From Rhizobium etli CFN 42 (GTDB taxonomy: Bacteria; Pseudomonadota; Alphaproteobacteria; Rhizobiales; Rhizobiaceae): a stretch of DNA of 64,000 nucleotides. The notes beneath the pieces are model-generated. The model was given only the letters and a program-made list of their open reading frames with translations, searched no databases and was not told the origin of the DNA. The position numbers and the translations under genes were made by a program. Below are positions 34,690 through 44,396 of this stretch, in pieces (the stretch's first letter is position 1; each line of letters starts with the position of its first letter). Where the stretch lies: assembly GCF_000092045.1 (NCBI RefSeq), contig NC_007761.1, positions 3,475,001 to 3,539,000 of the forward strand, given 5' to 3'.

Positions 34690-35607
34690 TTGCAAGCCAC
34701 AGCCTATATCTGCCTCGTCATCGCGACCCTCTGCTGGGGCGGCAACTCCGTCGCCGGCAAACTTGCAGTCGGCCATATCAGCCCGATGATGCTGACCTTT
34801 CTGCGTTGGTTCCTCGCCGTCGCGCTCATCGCCTTGATATCCGTGCCGCAACTGAAGAAGGATTGGCCCGTGGCGAGGAAAAACCTGCCGCTGCTCCTTT
34901 GCTACGGCGCCATCGGCTATACACTCTTCAACGCCATGCTCTACTCGGCGGTGCAATATACGACGGCGATCAACGTCGCCATCGAGCAAGCCGGCATTCC
35001 GATGCTGATCTTCCTGTTGAATTTCTTCTTTTTCCGCACCGGCATCTCGCTGGCGCAATGTCTCGGCTTCGGCATGACGCTACTGGGCGTGGCGCTGACG
35101 GCCGCCCATGGCCACCTCGCCACGCTGCTGCAGTTGCAGCTCAACCGCGGCGACGGGCTGATGCTGATCGCCATTGCCGCCTATGCGCTCTACACCATCT
35201 TCCTGCGCTGGAAACCGACGGTCGATTGGCGCACGCTGATGGCCTTCCCCGCCCTCGCCGCCATGCTCACTTCGCTTCCGCTGCTTCTTTGGGAGATCGG
35301 CCGCGGCGCTGCGCAGTGGCCGGACCAAGCCGGCTGGAGCATCACCTTCTATACGGCGATCTTCCCCTCATTGCTGGCGCAGATCCTTTATATCAAAGGC
35401 GTCGAGGCTATCGGCGCCAACCGCGCCGGTCTCTTCATCAATCTCGTGCCGGTGTTCGGAACACTCCTCTCTGTCGTACTGATCGGAGAAAGGCTTCAGT
35501 CCTTTCATATGGTAGCCCTGATGCTGACGCTCGGCGGCATCGCAATCGCCGAAAAGGGCCGGCCGAAAGCGTCCGCCCCCACCGTGCCTGCCTCACCAGT
35601 GGATTAG
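34690..35607 (+). CDS. EamA/DMT-family inner-membrane exporter
   Basis: 305 aa, ten predicted TM helices arranged as two EamA repeats (first starting YICLVIATLCWGGNSVAGKL, second from about residue 155, LMLIAIAAYALYTIFLRW). The end of each repeat has the typical glycine/proline-rich helix (VALTAAHG; LGGIAIAEKG). The family exports metabolites or amino acids; the substrate cannot be inferred. The start is TTG 34690 with GAGGAAG upstream. It is divergent from purA and convergent with the GNAT gene (3-nt gap between stop codons). Confidence 0.85.
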   Translation: MQATAYICLVIATLCWGGNSVAGKLAVGHISPMMLTFLRWFLAVALIALISVPQLKKDWPVARKNLPLLLCYGAIGYTLFNAMLYSAVQYTTAINVAIEQAGIPMLIFLLNFFFFRTGISLAQCLGFGMTLLGVALTAAHGHLATLLQLQLNRGDGLMLIAIAAYALYTIFLRWKPTVDWRTLMAFPALAAMLTSLPLLLWEIGRGAAQWPDQAGWSITFYTAIFPSLLAQILYIKGVEAIGANRAGLFINLVPVFGTLLSVVLIGERLQSFHMVALMLTLGGIAIAEKGRPKASAPTVPASPVD

Positions 35608-35610
35608 AGC

Positions 35611-36459
35611 TTAACCAAGCTCCAGCGTCGTCACGCCGAAGACGTGTCTCAGCGGGATCGCCGGGGCCGGTCCGCGATACATCCGCATTGTCTCGAACCC
35701 CGGCTGAAGGCGCATGCTTTCGGCAAGCGCGATCGCCTCGCGATTTTCGGCGGGAATATCGATGAATATCTGAGCGCCGTTTGCTTCGGGGATCAATTCG
35801 GCAAGCAGCGCCGCGGCGCTGTCTGCATCGCTGGCGAAAAGCGGGCCGATCTTATAGCCCTCGTAGCAGCGGCGGATCGTGCCGTAGCCTCGGATCTTGT
35901 GGCTTTTGCGGACCACGGCCGTGCGGCGCCCCTTACGGCCGGTGCACCAGGCGGCGAGGAAGGCATCCCGCGGCTGCGGAAAGATCGCCGCATCATAACG
36001 CTGCAGCCCTTCCAGGCGTGAATCCAGCACCGGCTGCGCGACGAGGGTCGAGCCCGGCAGCGAGGTGGGAACGCCGCCGTAGCGAATAGTGGAATAGGCG
36101 GGCTCAAAGCCCGCCTTTCGGTAATTCCCCTGCTGCGCGGCAACGCCGTCGAGACCGATCGTCCGACCTTCCGCCGTGGCGATCCCCGCTTCCCAGATCG
36201 CCTTGCCGTAACCCTTGCCGCGGAAATCCGGGTGAACGATGTAGAGGCCGAGAAAGGCGAAGCTGTCGCCATACTTGACGACCGAGATCGAGCCGACGGG
36301 GACTTCACCGACGGAGCCGACGAAAAATCCCGACGGATCGGCTTCGAGGAATGCAAACGAATCGTCGAGACCCGGATTCCACCCCTCCTGACGCGCCCAT
36401 TCGAGCACGAGTTCCAATTCGCCGGGCCGCATCGAACGAACGGCAAATTCCGAATTCAT
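35611..36459 (-). CDS. GNAT N-acetyltransferase with a second C-terminal domain
   Basis: 282 aa. The N-terminal GNAT domain (about 1-140) contains motif A, YIVHPDFRGKGYGKAIWEAG, for acetyl-CoA binding. The C-terminal half (about 150-275, including IRRCYEGYKIGPLFASDADS and FIDIPAENREAIALAESM) matches the second domain of YitI-like two-domain acetyltransferases. ATG 36459 gives the expected N-terminus; a longer start adds 18 residues without Shine-Dalgarno support. The substrate is unknown. Confidence 0.85.
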   Translation of the reverse strand: MNSEFAVRSMRPGELELVLEWARQEGWNPGLDDSFAFLEADPSGFFVGSVGEVPVGSISVVKYGDSFAFLGLYIVHPDFRGKGYGKAIWEAGIATAEGRTIGLDGVAAQQGNYRKAGFEPAYSTIRYGGVPTSLPGSTLVAQPVLDSRLEGLQRYDAAIFPQPRDAFLAAWCTGRKGRRTAVVRKSHKIRGYGTIRRCYEGYKIGPLFASDADSAAALLAELIPEANGAQIFIDIPAENREAIALAESMRLQPGFETMRMYRGPAPAIPLRHVFGVTTLELG

Positions 36460-36786
36460 GCGACCTTCCCAGATTGAATGTCCCGCAAGTCCATCCCGCC
36501 AACGGCAAAGCAATTGTCAGATCACCGCTCCCCGATCGCACCTGAGAATGATCGAGAAGCAGCGCCGATGGTCCTGACCACGCGTATAAACGTTTTCGAT
36601 GCAATGCAGTAAGCTTCGTTTCCGCATTACCATGAAACAATGCCGTTGCAAGCTCAAGAAAATTACTTGGCGCCCAATAATCTTCCTGCCGGCGCGAATA
36701 AATGTCGCGCCGAAATCTCTCGCTTACTCAACCCGGAGGACGAGGAAGCATTTCGGAATCAGCCACTATCGCTGCCCTGCGCCAGA
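36460..36786. other. Intergenic region between GNAT and dehydratase
   Basis: 327 nt upstream of the GNAT gene and downstream of the dehydratase stop. A plus-strand open frame from 36640 has a protein-like beginning (MPLQAQENYLAPNNLPAGA) for about 45 residues, then runs antisense through the dehydratase. I regard it as unsupported. No terminator hairpin with a U-tract is obvious. Confidence 0.4.
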
Positions 36787-38571
36787 TCAATGGTTGTGCC
36801 GAGGCGGTTTTTTTGCGATCCGGCGGAACTCCGAAGCCCCTTCCAGAACCGCGCCGTCCGACAGTTGCGTGACCGAACGGCGGTAGATCTGCTGCCACGG
36901 CGTCGCATCCGCCGGCACCGGCGGAATACCGTCACCCTTGCGCCGCTCGATCTCGGCGTCGCTGACGAGCATGTCGCAGCGCCCCTGGTTGAAGTCGATG
37001 CGGATGATATCGCCGGTGCGAAGCCAGGCGAGGCCGCCCCCGGCCGCACTTTCCGGTGATGCGTTGAGGATCGAGGGGCTGTCGGCGGTGCCCGACTGAC
37101 GGCCGTCGCCGATCGTCGGCAGGCTGCGGATGCCGCGCTTCAACAGATGATCCGGCGGCTGCATGTTGACGACCTCGGCCGAACCCGGCCAGCCGAGCGG
37201 CCCCGCGCCGCGGATGACGAGGATGGTGTTCTCGTCGATGCCGAGTACGGGGTCGTTGATGCGCTTGTGATAATCCTCGGAACCGTCGAAAACCACCGCC
37301 CTACCCTCGAAAACACCTTCCCGCCCGGGTTCCAAAAGATAGCGCTGGCGGAAATCCTCCGAGACGACACTCATCTTCATGATCGCGAAATCGAAGAGAT
37401 TACCCTTGAGGACGAGGAAGCCCGCCCGCTCCTTCAGCGGTTCGTCAAAGGGCCGGATAACCTCGCGGTCGCTGGCCTGCCGCCCCTTCAGGTTCTCGGC
37501 CATCGTCCTGCCCGTAACCGTGCGACAGTCGCCGTCGAGCTTTCCGGCCTGCAGCAGTTCCCACATGATCGCCGGCGTGCCGCCGGCGCGGTGATAGCGC
37601 TCGCCGAGATAGGCGCCCGCCGGTTGGACATTGGCCAAGAGCGGGATATCGAAGCCGTGCACCTGCCAATCATCGGGATAAAGTTCGACGCCTGCGTGCT
37701 TGGCCATTGCAGCCAGATGCGGCTGCGCATTGGTCGAGCCTCCGATTGCCGAATTGGTGCGGATCGCATTGAGGAAAGCAGCCCGCGTCAGGATATCCGA
37801 CGGCTTCAGATCCTCGAACACGATCTCGACGGCGCGCCGTCCGGTGCGGTAGGCCATCTGCCCCCGCTCGCGGTAGGCGGCTGGAATGGCGCCGCAGCCG
37901 GTGAGCGATAGGCCAAGTGCTTCCGCCAGCGCATTCATCGTTGAGGCTGTCCCCATCGTGTTGCAGTGGCCGACCGATGGAGCCGAATCGAGCGCGGCCT
38001 GCAGAAACTCCTCCCGGCCGATTTCGCCTGCCGCATATTTCCGCCGCATCCGCCAGATGACGGTGCCGGAACCGGCCAACTCCCCCTCGTGCCAGCCATC
38101 GAGCATCGGCCCGCCGGAGAGCACGATGGCCGGAATATCGACCGTCGACGCAGCCATGATCGCCGAAGGCGTGGTCTTGTCGCAGCCGGTGGTCAACACG
38201 ACCCCGTCGAGCGGGTAGCCGTAGAGGATTTCGACGAGACCGAGATAAGCGAGGTTGCGGTCGAGGGCGGCGGTCGGGCGCTTGCAGTTTTCGAAGATCG
38301 GATGTGTCGGAAATTCGATCGGGATGCCGCCTGCATCGCGGATGCCATCGCGCACGCGCTTGGCGAGCTCGACATGCACCCTGTTGCAGGGCGTTAGATC
38401 GCTGCCGCTCTGGGCAATCCCGATGATCGGTTTGCCGGCGCGCAGTTCTTCCGGCGTGATGCCGTAATTCATAAAACGCTCCAGATAGAGCGCAGTCATG
38501 TCGATATGATCGGGGTTGTCGAACCAGTCCTGCGAACGCAGGCGGCGTTTCATCGCTTGGTTATGCGTCAT
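36787..38571 (-). CDS. IlvD/Edd-family sugar-acid dehydratase
   Basis: 594 aa, iron-sulfur dehydratase of the IlvD/Edd superfamily, in the branch that contains L-arabinonate, D-xylonate and related aldonate dehydratases rather than true dihydroxy-acid dehydratase (IlvD). Cluster cysteines lie in SDLTPCNRV (about residue 70), TTGCDKTTPSAIMA (about 138) and GHCNTMGTASTMNALAEALG (about 213). The family signature LKGNLFDFAIMKMSVVSEDF and the C-terminal GWPGSAEVVNMQPP are present. ATG 38571 was chosen because GGGAGG sits 6 nt upstream. It stands alone, so the physiological sugar acid is not indicated. Confidence 0.86.
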   Translation of the reverse strand: MTHNQAMKRRLRSQDWFDNPDHIDMTALYLERFMNYGITPEELRAGKPIIGIAQSGSDLTPCNRVHVELAKRVRDGIRDAGGIPIEFPTHPIFENCKRPTAALDRNLAYLGLVEILYGYPLDGVVLTTGCDKTTPSAIMAASTVDIPAIVLSGGPMLDGWHEGELAGSGTVIWRMRRKYAAGEIGREEFLQAALDSAPSVGHCNTMGTASTMNALAEALGLSLTGCGAIPAAYRERGQMAYRTGRRAVEIVFEDLKPSDILTRAAFLNAIRTNSAIGGSTNAQPHLAAMAKHAGVELYPDDWQVHGFDIPLLANVQPAGAYLGERYHRAGGTPAIMWELLQAGKLDGDCRTVTGRTMAENLKGRQASDREVIRPFDEPLKERAGFLVLKGNLFDFAIMKMSVVSEDFRQRYLLEPGREGVFEGRAVVFDGSEDYHKRINDPVLGIDENTILVIRGAGPLGWPGSAEVVNMQPPDHLLKRGIRSLPTIGDGRQSGTADSPSILNASPESAAGGGLAWLRTGDIIRIDFNQGRCDMLVSDAEIERRKGDGIPPVPADATPWQQIYRRSVTQLSDGAVLEGASEFRRIAKKPPRHNH

Positions 38572-38804
38572 CATTATCCTCCCGACCAGCCATTTCTCTC
38601 CCAAAGTCGAGAAGCAGGCCGCTGCAGTCCTTCACACCCATCTCCCGCGCGCGCTCCGGCCTTGCCGGCCTAGTATCCAGATGGTGCAGGCAAAGTCCGC
38701 GCCGATCCTCGGAGCTGCTATCCCGTCTTTGATAGTCCCCTCGCTCGCGGTTGCAACCATTTTGATGAACGTAACGCATCTTTGTCGGGTGCCCAAAAGC
38801 GATA

Positions 38805-38830
38805 CGGGCGAGAACCGCAGTTCCCGCCCG
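38805..38830 (-). terminator. Probable terminator of the RND system 1 operon
   Basis: CGGGCG-A-GAAC and GTTC-C-CGCCCG form an 11-bp stem with one mismatch and a CGCA loop. On the minus strand it is followed by TATCGCTTTT. It lies 32 nt past the pump stop codon. Confidence 0.5.
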
Positions 38831-38861
38831 ATTTACTCGACAAAGGAAGGTTGAATTCCGT

Positions 38862-41800
38862 TTATTCCGCTGCGAGCCGGATGACCTCGGCCTCTTCCTC
38901 CTTGTGTTCGTCCGGCTTGTGCTGGACGAGCGGACGGTTGCCCGTCAGACGCCGCAGCAGCACGTAGAACACGGGCGTCATGAAGATGCCGAAGAAGGTC
39001 ACGCCGATCATGCCTGAAAAGACCGCGACACCCATGGCGGCGCGCATTTCCGCGCCGGCACCGGTCGACACGACGAGCGGCACGACGCCCATGATGAAGG
39101 CCATGGAGGTCATGAGGATCGGGCGAAGGCGAAGGCGGCTGGCCTCGACCGCGGCTTCCCGCGGCGTCCTGCCCTCGAACTCCAGCTCGCGGGCGAATTC
39201 CACGATCAGGATCGCGTTCTTCGCCGATAGGCCGACAAGGACGACCAGGCCGATCTGGGTGAAGATGTTGTTGTCTCCGCCGGTGAGCCAGACGCCGGTC
39301 AAGGCGGCCAGCACGCCCATCGGGACGATCATGATGATCGCAAGCGGCAGCGTCAGGCTTTCATACTGGGCAGCCAGCACCAGGAAGACGAGCAGCAATG
39401 CCAGCGGGAAGACGACGACACTCGAATTGCCAGCAAGGATCTGCTGATAGGTCAGATCCGTCCATTCGAAGTCGATGCCGGAAGGCAGCGTCTCACGGAG
39501 GATCTTCTCGATTGCCGCCTGAGCCTGACCGGACGAGAAGCCCGGCGCCGGACCGCCATTGATATCGGCGGCAAGGAAGCCGTTATATCGGTTCGCCCGC
39601 TCCGGACCCGTGCTCGGCTGCACCTTTAGGAGGGCCGAAAGCGGGATCATCTCACCCGATGCCGACCGGACCTTCAACTGGCCGATATCTTCCGGTTGGG
39701 CGCGGAATTTCGCATCGGCCTGCACTCGGACGCTGTAGGTGCGGCCGAAAGCGTTGAAGTCGTTCACATAGAGCGAACCGAGATAGATCTGCAGCGTCTG
39801 GAAGACGTCGGTGACGGAAACTCCGAGCTGCTCGGCCTTGGCGCGATCGAGATCGGCATAGAGCTGCGGCACGTTGATCTGGAAACTCGAGAACAGCCCG
39901 GCAAGTTCAGGCGTCTGATAGGCCTTGGCCAGCACCGCCTTGGTCGCCTCGTCGAGTGCCTGGTTGCCCAAGCCTGCGCGGTCCTCGATCTGCAGCTTGA
40001 ATCCGCCCGTCGTGCCGAGGCCGTTGACTGGCGGCGGCGGGAACATGGCGATGAAGGCATCCTGGATGACGCCGAACTTCTGGTTCAGCGCCATGGCGAT
40101 GGCGCCGCCAGAAAGGTCCGGTGTCTTACGCTCCTCGAAATCCTTCAGCGTCACGAAGACGATCCCGGCATTCGAGGAGTTGGTGAAGCCGTTGATCGAC
40201 AGGCCCGGGAAGGCGATCGCATTGGCAACGCCCGGCTGGGCGAGCGCGATATCAGTCATGCGCTTGATGACGTCTTCCGTGCGATCGAGGCTGGCGGCAT
40301 CCGGCAGCTGGGCAAAGCCGATCAGATACTGCTTGTCCTGGGATGGCACGAATCCGCCCGGAACCGTGGTGAACATGCTATAGGTCGCACCGACCAGCGC
40401 CAGGTAGACCACCATGACGATGCTCTTGCGCGACACCAGGCCGCCAACACCTTTGCCATAGGCATTCGAGCCTGCGCCGAAGACGCGGTTGAAGCCGCGG
40501 AAGAACCAGCCGAAGATCGCGTCCATGAACCGCGTCAGCCAGTCCTTCGGCGCATGGTGGCCCTTCAGGAGAAGGGCCGCGAGCGCCGGAGAGAGCGTGA
40601 GCGAGTTGAAGGCCGAGATGACGGTAGAGATCGCGATCGTCAGAGCGAACTGGCGGTAGAACTGCCCCGACAGGCCAGAGATGAAGGCGAGCGGCACGAA
40701 AACCGCGACGAGCACCAGCGCGATTGCAATGATCGGGCCGGACACCTCCTTCATCGCCTTGTAGGTGGCGGCTCTCGGCGACAGGCCCTGTTCGATGTTG
40801 CGCTCGACATTTTCGACCACGACGATCGCGTCGTCCACCACGATACCAATCGCAAGCACCAGCCCGAACAGGCTGAGCGCGTTGATCGAGAAGCCGAAGA
40901 CATACATGACCGCGAAAGTGCCGATGATCGAGACCGGAACCGCGATCAGCGGAATGATCGAGGCGCGCCATGTCTGCAGGAAGACGATGACGACGAGGAC
41001 GACGAGCGCAATGGCTTCGAGCAGCGTGTCGATGACTTTCTCGATCGATGAGCGTACGAATTTCGTCGTATCGTAGACGATCTCGTATTTGACGCCCTCG
41101 GGCATCGCCAATTGCAGCTGATCCATGGTCGCGCGCACATTATCGGCGATTTCGATCGCATTCGAACCGGGCGCCTGAAGCACCGCCACGGCGACGGCCG
41201 GCTTGCCGTCGAGCAGCGACCGCAGCGTATAGTCGGCGGCGCCAAGCTCGATGCGGGCGACGTCGCGAAGGCGGGTAATCTCGCCATTGGCGCCCGTCTT
41301 GACGATGATGTTGCCGAACTCCTCGGGCGTGCGCAGGCGGCCTTGCGCATTCACGTTGAGCTGCAGGTCGACGCCCGGCTGGCTCGGCGAGGCGCCGATG
41401 ATGCCGGCAGCGGCCTGGACGTTCTGCGAGCTGATCGCGTTGCTGATGTCGCTAGCAGCGAGATCATGCTCGGCAGCTTTCTGCGGATCGAGCCAGACGC
41501 GCATCGAATAGTCGCCGGCGCCGAAGACCTGCACCTGACCGACACCCGGGATGCGGGCAAGCCGATCCTTGATGTTGAGCGTCGCGTAGTTGCGCAGATA
41601 GGTGATGTCGTGGCTGTCCCCGTCGGACACGAGGTTGACGACCATGATGAAGTCGGGCGAACTCTTGACCGTGGTGATGCCGAGTGCACGCACTTCCGCC
41701 GGCAGGCGCGGTTCGGCTTGCGAAACGCGGTTCTGCACGAGCTGCTGCGCCTTGTCGGGGTCGGTGCCGAGCTTGAAGGTGACGGTGACGTTGAGCACGC

Positions 41801-42062
41801 CGTCCGACGTCGCTTGGCTGGACATATAAAGCATGCCCTCGACGCCGTTGATCTGCTCTTCGAGCGGCGTCGCTACCGTTTCGGCGATGACGCTCGGATT
41901 GGCGCCGGGATAGGTGGCGCGCACGACGACCGATGGCGGCACGACTTCAGGATATTCGGAAATTGGCAGCGCCCTGAGGCCGATCAGGCCGGCAACCACG
42001 ATGAGGACCGAAAGGACGCCAGCAAACACCGGGCGGTCGACAAAGAATCTGGAGATGTTCAT
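38862..42062 (-). CDS. RND multidrug efflux pump (HAE1 family), inner-membrane transporter
   Basis: 1066 aa AcrB/MexF-like proton-driven exporter. Residues 1-30 form TM1 (FVDRPVFAGVLSVLIVVAGL). A large periplasmic porter loop follows to about 335, then a bundle with the proton-relay Asp pair in TM4 (VLAIGIVVDDAIVVVENVERN-like run), the second loop, and the C-terminal TMs (GLSAKNAILIVEFARELEFE). The length and both repeats are complete, with no truncation. GGAGAGGG precedes the ATG. It lies 117 nt downstream of its adaptor gene with a hairpin between. No outer-membrane channel gene follows, so it must use a TolC-like protein encoded elsewhere. Confidence 0.94.
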   Translation of the reverse strand: MNISRFFVDRPVFAGVLSVLIVVAGLIGLRALPISEYPEVVPPSVVVRATYPGANPSVIAETVATPLEEQINGVEGMLYMSSQATSDGVLNVTVTFKLGTDPDKAQQLVQNRVSQAEPRLPAEVRALGITTVKSSPDFIMVVNLVSDGDSHDITYLRNYATLNIKDRLARIPGVGQVQVFGAGDYSMRVWLDPQKAAEHDLAASDISNAISSQNVQAAAGIIGASPSQPGVDLQLNVNAQGRLRTPEEFGNIIVKTGANGEITRLRDVARIELGAADYTLRSLLDGKPAVAVAVLQAPGSNAIEIADNVRATMDQLQLAMPEGVKYEIVYDTTKFVRSSIEKVIDTLLEAIALVVLVVIVFLQTWRASIIPLIAVPVSIIGTFAVMYVFGFSINALSLFGLVLAIGIVVDDAIVVVENVERNIEQGLSPRAATYKAMKEVSGPIIAIALVLVAVFVPLAFISGLSGQFYRQFALTIAISTVISAFNSLTLSPALAALLLKGHHAPKDWLTRFMDAIFGWFFRGFNRVFGAGSNAYGKGVGGLVSRKSIVMVVYLALVGATYSMFTTVPGGFVPSQDKQYLIGFAQLPDAASLDRTEDVIKRMTDIALAQPGVANAIAFPGLSINGFTNSSNAGIVFVTLKDFEERKTPDLSGGAIAMALNQKFGVIQDAFIAMFPPPPVNGLGTTGGFKLQIEDRAGLGNQALDEATKAVLAKAYQTPELAGLFSSFQINVPQLYADLDRAKAEQLGVSVTDVFQTLQIYLGSLYVNDFNAFGRTYSVRVQADAKFRAQPEDIGQLKVRSASGEMIPLSALLKVQPSTGPERANRYNGFLAADINGGPAPGFSSGQAQAAIEKILRETLPSGIDFEWTDLTYQQILAGNSSVVVFPLALLLVFLVLAAQYESLTLPLAIIMIVPMGVLAALTGVWLTGGDNNIFTQIGLVVLVGLSAKNAILIVEFARELEFEGRTPREAAVEASRLRLRPILMTSMAFIMGVVPLVVSTGAGAEMRAAMGVAVFSGMIGVTFFGIFMTPVFYVLLRRLTGNRPLVQHKPDEHKEEEAEVIRLAAE

Positions 42063-42151
42063 ATCAAAGCCCTCTCCGGGGTGAACATGGATGCAATGTC
42101 CCGCTCCGGCGGGTGAGGCGCCGCCGGCGGGTCATATTATTTCGACTATCG

Positions 42152-42173
42152 GCCTTCCCCCGCAGGGGAAGGC
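42152..42173 (-). terminator. Intercistronic hairpin between RND adaptor and pump genes
   Basis: GCCTTCCCC (42152-42160) and GGGGAAGGC (42165-42173) with a CGCA loop, 7 nt after the adaptor stop on the minus strand. There is no U-tract. It is likely an RNA-stability or partial-termination element, or a rhizobial palindromic repeat. Confidence 0.45.
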
Positions 42174-42179
42174 GGGATC

Positions 42180-43370
42180 TTACTGAGCGGTCGCGACCTT
42201 CTCTTCCATCTGCGGAATGACGACGGCACCGGGACGGATGCGCTGCAAGCCATTGACGACGATCTTCTCGCCGGCCTTCAGGCCGCTTTCGACCACCCGC
42301 TGGCCGTCAGCCAGCGTACCGAGCTGGACCTGCCGGTAGGCGACCTTATTCTCGCCGTCGACAACGAAGACGAACTTCTTGTCCTGGTCCGTGCCGACGG
42401 CGCGGTCGCTGATAACGATCTTGTTCTCGGCCTTCGGCTGGCCCATGCGCACGCGCACGAACTGGCCGGGAATGAGGCGTCCGCCCGGATTGTCGAACAC
42501 GGCGCGCACGCCGATCGTGCCGCTTGACGCATCGACCTCATTGTCGATCAGTTGCAGCTTGCCCTTGATCGGCGTGCCGCTGTCGGCCAGGGTGCCGACC
42601 TCGACCGGAATCTGTTCGACCGGAGGCAGGGCGCTATCCGTCTGCGGAAGCTGCGCAAGGGCGCGCGTCACCATCTCTTCGCTGGCATTGAAGCTCGCAT
42701 AGATCGGATCCACCGAAACGAGCGTCGTCAATGCAGGCGACGCCGAGCCGGCCGCAACCAAGTTACCCGCGGTCACTTCGATCTTGCCGATGCGGCCGGA
42801 AACCGGCGCCCGCACCTGCGTATAATCGAGGTTGAGCTGAGCCGACCGCAATGCGGCCTGCGCCGAACGCAGCCCCGCCTGCGCCTCGGCCAGCGCGCTC
42901 TGTCGCTGATCGAGATCGCTTTGCGAAATGGTGCGATTGTCGGAAAGCCTGCGACCACGATCGAGCTCGGTCTGCGCCAGGCTGACCTTGGCTTCGGCGG
43001 AGGCCACCTGACCTTGCGCCTGCGCCACGCTCGCCTGGTAGGGAGCCGGATCGATGGTGAAGAGCAGGTCGCCCTGCTTCACCAGCGCACCCTCACGGAA
43101 AGCCACAGAAAGGATGGCGCCCTCGACACGGGGACGAATCTGAACACGATCGACTGCTTCCAGCCGACCGGAGAAACTTTCCCAAGCCGTCACGTCGCGG
43201 GCCTCGACGGCGGCAACTGTCACCGGAACGGCCGGAGGCTGTGCGGGGGCGGAAGCAGCCGTAGCAGCCGTGCTCATCGGCAGTTCGAAAAACAATGCAG
43301 CGCCGGAAACCGACGCAATAAGGCTGATGCCGGCGCCCACCAGGGCCCAGCGCTTGCTTCTGGACGTCAT
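42180..43370 (-). CDS. RND efflux periplasmic adaptor (membrane fusion protein)
   Basis: 396 aa MexE/AcrA-like adaptor linking the pump to an outer-membrane channel. The N-terminal hydrophobic segment is at residues 10-28 (LVGAGISLIASVSGAALFFE). Next is the lipoyl half (FSGRLEAVDRVQIRPRVEG), then the alpha-hairpin (about 105-185, LAEAQAGLRSAQAALRSAQL), the second lipoyl half (YTQVRAPVSGRIGKIEV) and beta-barrel/membrane-proximal domains (VISDRAVGTDQDKKFVFVV). No lipobox Cys is seen, so it is anchored by the uncleaved N-terminus or secreted. AAGGAGAG precedes the ATG. Confidence 0.93.
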   Translation of the reverse strand: MTSRSKRWALVGAGISLIASVSGAALFFELPMSTAATAASAPAQPPAVPVTVAAVEARDVTAWESFSGRLEAVDRVQIRPRVEGAILSVAFREGALVKQGDLLFTIDPAPYQASVAQAQGQVASAEAKVSLAQTELDRGRRLSDNRTISQSDLDQRQSALAEAQAGLRSAQAALRSAQLNLDYTQVRAPVSGRIGKIEVTAGNLVAAGSASPALTTLVSVDPIYASFNASEEMVTRALAQLPQTDSALPPVEQIPVEVGTLADSGTPIKGKLQLIDNEVDASSGTIGVRAVFDNPGGRLIPGQFVRVRMGQPKAENKIVISDRAVGTDQDKKFVFVVDGENKVAYRQVQLGTLADGQRVVESGLKAGEKIVVNGLQRIRPGAVVIPQMEEKVATAQ

Positions 43371-43416
43371 CAGTACTCTCCTTGCGGCCTCAAGCCGCCG
43401 AAATATCAGATCTTCT

Positions 43417-44232
43417 TCAATGCAATTGCGGTTGGACGCTTACGTCCTGAAGGAAACTTCCGAAATGGCGGCTGACGTGTTCCTGCCAATCGGGCGCTTC
43501 CCCGGATTTCCCACCATAAATCGAGGGCCAGCCCGTCCCGGCGGGAAAGACATGCTGGCGCACACCGACACCGGCCTTTTTCAGGCGGGCACCGTAACCG
43601 AGTGTTTCGTCGTGCAGAGGGTCGTCCTCGGCAGTGAATATCAGTGCCGGCGCGACGCCGGAAAGACGCGAACAGAGGCAAGGCGCCGCATAAGGATGGC
43701 AGCCACCGCCGCTCAAGTAATGACTCCAGCCCTCGGTCCAGCGCTGGCGCATGCCGATGGCTTCCGCCTTGCGAATGGAAGCCGTGCCCATGAAGGGATC
43801 CAGCAGCGGCGAAATCAAGACCTGGCCGTCGAGCGCATCAGGCAACTGGTCGCGCGCCTTCAGCGCCACGCCGGCGGCAATATTGCCCCCCGCCTCCTCG
43901 CCGGCCACAAAAAGCAGCGACTTTCGGTCGCCAAGGCCGGCAGCACGTTTGTTGGCGAGATAGCTGAAAACCGAAAAGGAAACTTCCAATGCCTTCGGAA
44001 ACAGGTTGTCCGACAGGCTGCTATAGTCGACGGCGGCGACGATGGCGCCGGATTTGGCGAGACTCATCGCCACCGGGCGATCGACATTGGTCTCGCTGTC
44101 AAGAAAGGCGCCGCCATGCAGGTAAAGCACGATCGGCGGACCCTTGCCGTAATCGGCGCCCTGGTAAATACGTGCGGAGACGGGGCCAATGGCCACCTTG
44201 TCCAGCATCATATCTTTCCACTCCACCGTCAT
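43417..44232 (-). CDS. Alpha/beta-hydrolase (HSL-like) homologue lacking catalytic Ser and His
   Basis: About 271 aa. The oxyanion-hole motif YLHGGAF is intact (about residue 40). The nucleophile elbow that should read G-D-S-A-G-G-N reads AGEEAGGN here, so the catalytic serine is Glu. The acid region AEDDPLHDE is kept, but the usual His near the C-terminus (typically HGF) is replaced in AGTGWPSIYG. It is therefore probably not an esterase. Start uncertain: ATG 44232 (GGAAGC upstream) is preferred, with longer in-frame starts up to 44316. It is the first gene of the RND system 1 group, 46 nt before the adaptor, and divergent from a LysR gene. It could be a ligand-binding or regulatory protein. 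Confidence 0.8.
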   Translation of the reverse strand: MTVEWKDMMLDKVAIGPVSARIYQGADYGKGPPIVLYLHGGAFLDSETNVDRPVAMSLAKSGAIVAAVDYSSLSDNLFPKALEVSFSVFSYLANKRAAGLGDRKSLLFVAGEEAGGNIAAGVALKARDQLPDALDGQVLISPLLDPFMGTASIRKAEAIGMRQRWTEGWSHYLSGGGCHPYAAPCLCSRLSGVAPALIFTAEDDPLHDETLGYGARLKKAGVGVRQHVFPAGTGWPSIYGGKSGEAPDWQEHVSRHFGSFLQDVSVQPQLH

Positions 44233-44396
44233 GCTTCCGGTCTCTTTCCGCATTGGAACAAACAGGCACATTCCGCCGCTTGCATTTTGTACAAAAAAGA
44301 TATTGTTATTCAGCACAAGGAATAAGAAGCGATATCGCGATTACACTGTTCCGATTCTCGAATAATAGTGCAACGCAAACTGCGGACTTGAAACCG

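Noticed and set aside
36640..37059. Plus-strand frame starting with a protein-like 45 residues
   Set aside because: It runs antisense into the dehydratase gene, lacks a good ribosome binding site and has no recognised family.
39696..41051. Plus-strand open frame of 451 codons
   Set aside because: Antisense to the RND pump with shadow-like composition; no Shine-Dalgarno or domain.
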